Shown here in pieces: positions 59,350 through 64,000 of a DNA stretch of 64,000 bases. Both the position numbers and the translations under genes were made by a program. The stretch's first letter is position 1. Every line of letters starts with the position of its first letter. Source of the DNA: Tetracentron sinense (taxonomy: Eukaryota > Streptophyta > Magnoliopsida > Trochodendrales > Trochodendraceae); the NCBI GenBank assembly GCA_015143295.1, contig CM026554.1, positions 53,938,627 to 54,002,626 on the forward strand. Direction: 5' to 3'. The notes beneath the pieces are model-generated. The model was not told the DNA's origin. It saw only the letters and a program-made list of their open reading frames with translations, and did not search any database.

Positions 59350-60420
59350 AAAAAAAATCGTTAAAGTAAGTACTATATATACGCCTTTGGATGGTTGGAT
59401 TGAATTCAATTTAGTTCGACATGGGAAGCTGATGTAGGCCTCTCTGGGCTTACTAGGTTCTTTCATCTCTAGAAAAGCTAGTGCCTTTTGTAGAGATGGG
59501 TTGAGTTGGTTCAGCCTATTGAGTCCATACCATATGTGTGTTGGCCTACCCAATGTGTTTGCCTCTTAACCCCCAAGAGAGAAAGAAAAAAACAAAAACA
59601 AAAAAGGCTAAAAATGATTAGTACTTGGAGTCTTGTATAGACAAATTGTTCTCTCGGATAATTTGGTAAACACAACGCGCACAGATGTAGCTGTCTAGGT
59701 TCGGGCATTGCACCAAAAACATACATCCATATCCGAAGAATACAACCCGAACCAAGGAATACCTAAAAAGGAGACTTTGCCCCGTCGTATCAGAAAAGGT
59801 ACAAAAGGAAATTCAGGCAGACAGCATTAAACGGGCCATGCCCATGATTTGTGAAGTGAAGTAGTAGGGTCATAAAAACAGCATCTGCTGACGTGGACCA
59901 CCTTGCCCACCTAAAAATGTTGCGAGTCCGGACGCACTTTCGAGTTACCTCCAAAGCCTGGACCAGGGCTCCGGATAGTACGAACTCGGTCAAAGCACTC
60001 TGACCCGGAGGACTAAATGCCATTTCAGCAATAAATAAATCAATTATAATTTATTTTTTTTAAAGTAAATCTCATCTTTGGATTAGTATCTCTCGACTCA
60101 TAATGCCCCCCAATATTTGAAGTTTGGTTAAGGGTGGTTACCCACCCCTTGGGATCGATTAGCCCCACGATGTCTAGTCGCTGCTGCACCGTAAAATACT
60201 CTTCCCAGGCTGTCTAACTCACTGCATTTTCCTCATAATTATCGTTAAATTTTATTAATACTGATAATTATTTTTTTTTTTAATTTTAAAAAATAGCCAC
60301 ATGAGTATTCTTGACTGGATTTAAAGGGTGTTGTTAGATGCTGAGTTAAAGGCCAAGCTAGAGTCTTCAAAAAAAAAAAAAATGTCTGAATTTACTCTGA
60401 CTCCAATCATGGTAAAATAC
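59350..60420. other. Intergenic DNA, no gene seen
   Basis: A minus-strand frame at 59790-60023 (MAFSPPGQSALTEFVLSGAL...) is 77 residues, has a fair start context and somewhat higher GC, but no domain that I know. It is recorded as unassigned, not as a gene. Confidence 0.35.
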
Positions 60421-60769
60421 TCTGGCCTAAGCGTTTAACACCTTTTAACTTTAATTAAAGAGTTTTAATTTCTATACTTATTTTAATTATTTTCTTCCTA
60501 AAAATTAATATTAGATTTTTTAATCTTAATGATTTGTGAACATACAGGCGAGTTAGAGAGCTTGGCCAATGTATCTTAATTCTGTCAAAAAAATAAAACG
60601 ATTAAATCCTAAATTGAAAAATTATATCAACTGGTATAAAATGCTTACAATGTTACTTTTTTATTATTGGCTTTGAGGGTTTCTCAATGGGAAATAGAAA
60701 ACGGACCAGGGTCAGCAAGCTGACCTCTTGATCTGATTCTGATTCGTCCAAGCTCCCTTTTATCCATCC

Positions 60770-61180
60770 ATCAATTGTGATTAGGATTCACTCACCTCCT
60801 AGGGTTAAGTAATCTAACCATGGTTTTTAGAAAAAAAAAAAAAAACAAAAATACTAATTTTAATTTAATTAAGTTTAATCATGGTTAAAGATGTGTTAAA
60901 AAGGACATGGGACACGTGGTCAGCTTAGTAGAAGACCCTAAGGTCCTCTTCTCATGACTCTTTTTCAATCTATATCAGCCACTGACGTGAAATACTATGC
61001 CTAGCGCTCCCACTGGATCGGGATTTCGTCCGCCCCTGTGAGACAAATTTAACGCCTCTTAATTATGGTTAAGATTCACTAATTTTTAGAGTTCAACCGT
61101 CAAACCTTAATTTTTAGAAAACAAATATTACAAAATATGAATCCTAAGAGTTAAATTTGTTAACTATGGTTAAAAAGGTT
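60770..61180. repeat. Foldback units of the TTAAGATTCA family
   Basis: A forward unit (TGTGATTAGGATTCACTCAC, 60775-60830) with a reverse unit near 60880-60920 (AATCATGGTTAAAGATGTG and AAAAAGGACATGGGACACG) make one palindrome. A second forward unit lies at 61050-61115 (AATTATGGTTAAGATTCAC) with a partial reverse unit near 61160. Confidence 0.5.
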
Positions 61181-61461
61181 GTCTTTGTGAGTGGGCCAGA
61201 TGGTTTTTGTCTAGCTAGGGCCATGGGCAAACCAAATCCGGTCTCGTTCCCGCATCCATGTCTTTGGAATGTCTCTGGCGAAGCCATAAAGGTGGTCTTG
61301 GTCATCCATACATCATGGGACAGGTGGCGTGAAAGGGGAGAAGTCATCTCTCTAATTTTGCGGACGCCCGATAGGGGACTTTCTTGCTTCGCCAAAATCC
61401 GATGCCCACATCCAATCTATTTCAACCACTGACGTGGAGTACCGAGCCTAGCGTTCCCACA
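60966..61461. repeat. Direct repeats, about 48 bp, 450 bp apart
   Basis: 60966-61013 and 61414-61461 share CAATCTAT, CCACTGACGTG, GCCTAGCG and TCCCAC, about 40 of 48 identical by eye. The interval contains a foldback unit and no recognised gene (frames at 61144-61432 on both strands overlap). They could be the ends of an inserted element or a local duplication. Confidence 0.5.
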
Positions 61462-61979
61462 AGATGCTTGTGAGTGTGTATCAAAGGACCCGGACATTTC
61501 CTAGCTCCCCTTCGTCAAAACAAAGATGGGATTATCCCTTTCCAGCTGATCGCCACTTACTGTTCTTTAAAGTCTTCTTTAATATCTAACATTCCCCCTG
61601 GAATTTACCATCCCAAAAACAAAACACTTCTCTGTAAACCTTGAGCAAAATTTCGCCTTCGGTTGAGGGGGTAAATGGGAGCCGGGAGGAAGTAAAAGAA
61701 AGTGGGAGAATCCCCGACTTACCCCTCATCTTCTGATCACAAGAAAATGTTTTCTCGAAAGTGTAATCTTTTCCTTCACTTATACCTATTCTCAATTCCA
61801 TCAAAATGATGGAATTGTAAAAGAAAAGAAAAACACGTCAATCAAGTTGAATAATTTTCCACTTCTACCATTTTTCAAACATTAGAGTCCTTTGATTAGT
61901 AAGGTGGGCCCACTTGTCCCCAATAGTCTCTATTATGATAAATTAAATTGGATAATCATCAATTACAATTGAACTCTTC

Positions 61980-62165
61980 CCGAGTTCAATCGCACCCACA
62001 CTTCAACACATGTTTCTTTTAACCCCAATTGCTGTAATTGTGGTCAAGATTCATTAATCCTTACTGTTAATATTTTTAAAATCTAATGTCATAGTATTAA
62101 ATCTCAAAAACTAGTGAGAATCTTAACCATGGTTAATGAAACTTGAAATTGACATGTGTTGCTAT
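61980..62165. repeat. Small foldback element of the TTAAGATTCA family
   Basis: Forward arm with CACATGTTTCTTTTAACC and AATTGTGGTCAAGATTCATT; reverse arm with GAATCTTAACCATGGTTAAT and ATTGACATGTG. Short centre. Confidence 0.5.
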
Positions 62166-62462
62166 GATAAAATTGTTGTATAAGAGGTAATTTTGAAAAC
62201 ACCATAACTTTTCATATAATTTTTTCATTCAACTTTTTTTTTTTTAAACGGAACACCAAAAATAAAAAAGTAACATTTTCTTCAAACACTTTTCTCTTAA
62301 ACTAAACACACAAAAGAACTTGTACTTTCTTTTCTTTTATTTTCCTTTCTTTTACTATACTTTCTTCTCTCACCCATTTACCTTCCAACCAAACACACCC
62401 TTAAGAAATGCTACCCCAGTCTAAAATTTCTAAAGTTGAATATAATAGATTTTAGTGTCGCA

Positions 62463-62575
62463 ACAACAACAGGTTACCACACCCCCGCCTCTTGCGTGAG
62501 TGGTAGGGGTGTGGCCTTCAATGGAGGGAGGTCGGGGGATCCAATCCCCAAGGATATGAGTTGCAAGAGCTCACC
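62463..62575 (-). repeat. tRNA-derived SINE, family S1 (minus)
   Basis: On the minus strand it reads GAGCTCTTGCAACTCATATC, GGATTGGATCCCCCGACC, then CACTCACGCAAGAGGCGGGG, matching the copies at 6095 and 57001. The A-box region is less conserved. Confidence 0.55.
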
Positions 62576-62704
62576 AAAAATAAATTCCCTTGAGAAATGG
62601 TACAAATCATAAATTTCTCTTATTTGATTTTTTTTTTTTTTTAATCGGTTGAAGGGGTAGAACTTAGTAATGGCACGTGTTGCTACCACGTGAGAGTTAA
62701 AAAA

Positions 62705-63245
62705 AAGATTGGGTAAATAACATTGACCTCCCTTTAGGTGTGGTGAAATTGCATAAACTTCACCTCATCTTTCCGAGATTACATTGACCTCACGAGGTTT
62801 TGTGAAATTATAGAAATTTCCATCATGTTTCTTAAATTACCCTACCCTCACCTCTGCTTTAATTGTTAGTAACAAATTCTTTATTTTGTCAATATGTGGT
62901 TGCTCAAATGGATAAATTTTGATTATATTATTATTTAAACATTTTAAAATGTCTAAATTACCTTTCTTAAAGTTAGTCAACTTGGTGACGTTGTTTTCTT
63001 GAGTAAATAAATGGGATTAAATCGTAAAAGAGCATACACCGTCAACGACATCAATTTGACAAATCGGATAGAGGAAGAAAATGTAATTTCAGAAACAAGA
63101 TGAGAAGTTTTAGCAATAGGACGACAAGTTTTTGTAATTTCGTAGAACCTCAGGGGAGGTTAGTGTAGTTTTAGAATCAATAAAAGAAAAGATTTATGCA
63201 ATTTCACCAAACCTCGAGAGAGATTAGTTTAATTTAGGGTAAATT
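62705..63245. repeat. MITE-like element with ACCTCCC/GGGAGGT ends
   Basis: Left end GGGTAAATAACATTGACCTC, and right end inverted (GAGAGAGATTAGTTTAATTT near 63218-63237). Internal inverted words AACCTCAGGGGAGGTTAGTG lie near 63148. A second copy seems to start at once (63238, GGGTAAATTACACTAACCTC) and continues to about 63500, suggesting insertion of one into another or a tandem pair. Confidence 0.5.
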
Positions 63246-63524
63246 ACACTAACCTCCCTTGAGGTTTGGCAAAATTTTAGAAACCTCTCTTGTTTATGAA
63301 ATTACACTGTCCTTCCCTGTGTTTCAAAGAGCGATAACAGATTCCCCCTTCCATTAATATGTTGTTACTAACATTGACGAAATTTGATGATGACATGGTT
63401 TAAATATTTTAAAATGTCCAAATTGCCCCCGAAATACCAATAACATAAAAAATGTTTTTTAACTCACTTGTTCTTTAACAAAAACACTTCAACGTCAACG
63501 TAAGCAAGGGTTGTTAGACTTTGA

Positions 63525-63885
63525 TGTTCCATTTGTTTCGATATAAAATAGGGAAAAATAAATCAAATTCGCAAAAAATGTCAATTATATGTTTGCTCGT
63601 AAAATCATTCGTAAGTTTCAAGTACTCACAAGTCATTTTCCCGTAAAATCTCTATCTCTTAAAATATGTTTTAAAATTTGCAAAATTATTCATATTCACT
63701 AAACAAAAATTAATATTTTAAATTTTAACTCCTTAAAATTTTTTCAAATACCATTTCATCTTATTTTCAAAGAATACAACCAAACAACAAAAATTGATTT
63801 TTAAAAAAATCATATTTTATCATAAAAGTTTTTCCTTTATAATAGTTTACGTCGTAAAATAATTTACGTGCAAACAAATGGAACA
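63525..63885. repeat. MITE with TGTTCCATTTGTTT ends
   Basis: Left end TGTTCCATTTGTTTCG, right end CAAACAAATGGAACA, inverted to each other. The interior is A/T-rich with CGTAAAAT and TTTTACG words in both orientations. The flanking duplication is not clear (TTGA / TTAG), so the superfamily is left open. Confidence 0.65.
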
Positions 63886-64000
63886 TTAGTGATGCTATAA
63901 GAGTCCGTTAATATTCTTTATGTTGAACAAAAACTTAATTTTGATCAAAAAATAAACATTAATTAACAAAACATAAATTAAGTTCTTTTTTTCCCTCAAC

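Noticed and set aside
59790-60023. 77-residue minus-strand frame as a host gene
   Set aside because: No recognisable domain, no intron context and no neighbouring exons; length is within chance.

Overview
The window is nuclear DNA of a flowering plant, most likely a eudicot or another non-grass angiosperm. It is AT-rich, the genes contain plant-type introns, and the proteins match plant families: SOBIR1, JINGUBANG, ATG16, MHF2/CENP-X and mitochondrial ribosomal mS38. Between the genes lie typical plant transposons: chromovirus and Copia LTR elements, Helitrons, hAT-type MITEs, L1 and RTE LINEs, and tRNA-derived SINEs. I found no bacterial, organellar or CRISPR signal.

Five host genes are supported. 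(1) SOBIR1 (7085-9001, +) is a one-exon LRR receptor kinase that acts as adaptor for receptor-like proteins in immunity. (2) MHF2/CENP-X (15140-19050, -) is a histone-fold gene split into six small exons, which I rebuilt from splice sites and protein similarity. (3) A probable mitoribosomal mS38 gene lies at 24819-25223 (+). (4) A JINGUBANG-like WD40 gene lies at 32336-33670 (-). (5) ATG16 (41400-48095, +) has a start codon that appears to be split by an intron. The genes are independent and widely spaced; nothing suggests a cluster or shared pathway.

Layout. 1-6.2 kb: Helitron end, a 37-bp minisatellite, then two related Helitrons in inverted orientation. 7-9 kb: SOBIR1. 9-15 kb: mostly unassigned intergenic DNA with a tandem duplication. 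15-19 kb: MHF2, whose third intron holds a LINE that was itself hit by a hAT MITE. 19-24.5 kb: SINEs, a 2.4-kb solo LTR and a minus-strand Helitron. 24.8-25.2 kb: mS38. 26-31.7 kb: hAT MITE with perfect target duplication, L1 fragment, SINE. 32-34 kb: JINGUBANG. 34.7-40.2 kb: a chromovirus with two LTRs of equal length. 40.8-41.2 kb: foldback element. 41.4-48.1 kb: ATG16, with transposons in its three larger introns. 48.7-54.5 kb: an old Copia element inside an RTE LINE fragment. 54.5-64 kb: no confident gene, with SINEs, foldback repeats and MITEs.

The most striking pattern is one inverted-repeat module, with core TAACTGTGGTTAAGATTCA, that recurs at roughly a dozen places. It appears alone, inside three Helitrons of one family and inside a fourth Helitron of different ends. 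It looks like a foldback repeat family that has been multiplied partly by riding in Helitrons. This is a reading by eye, without alignment software or database search.
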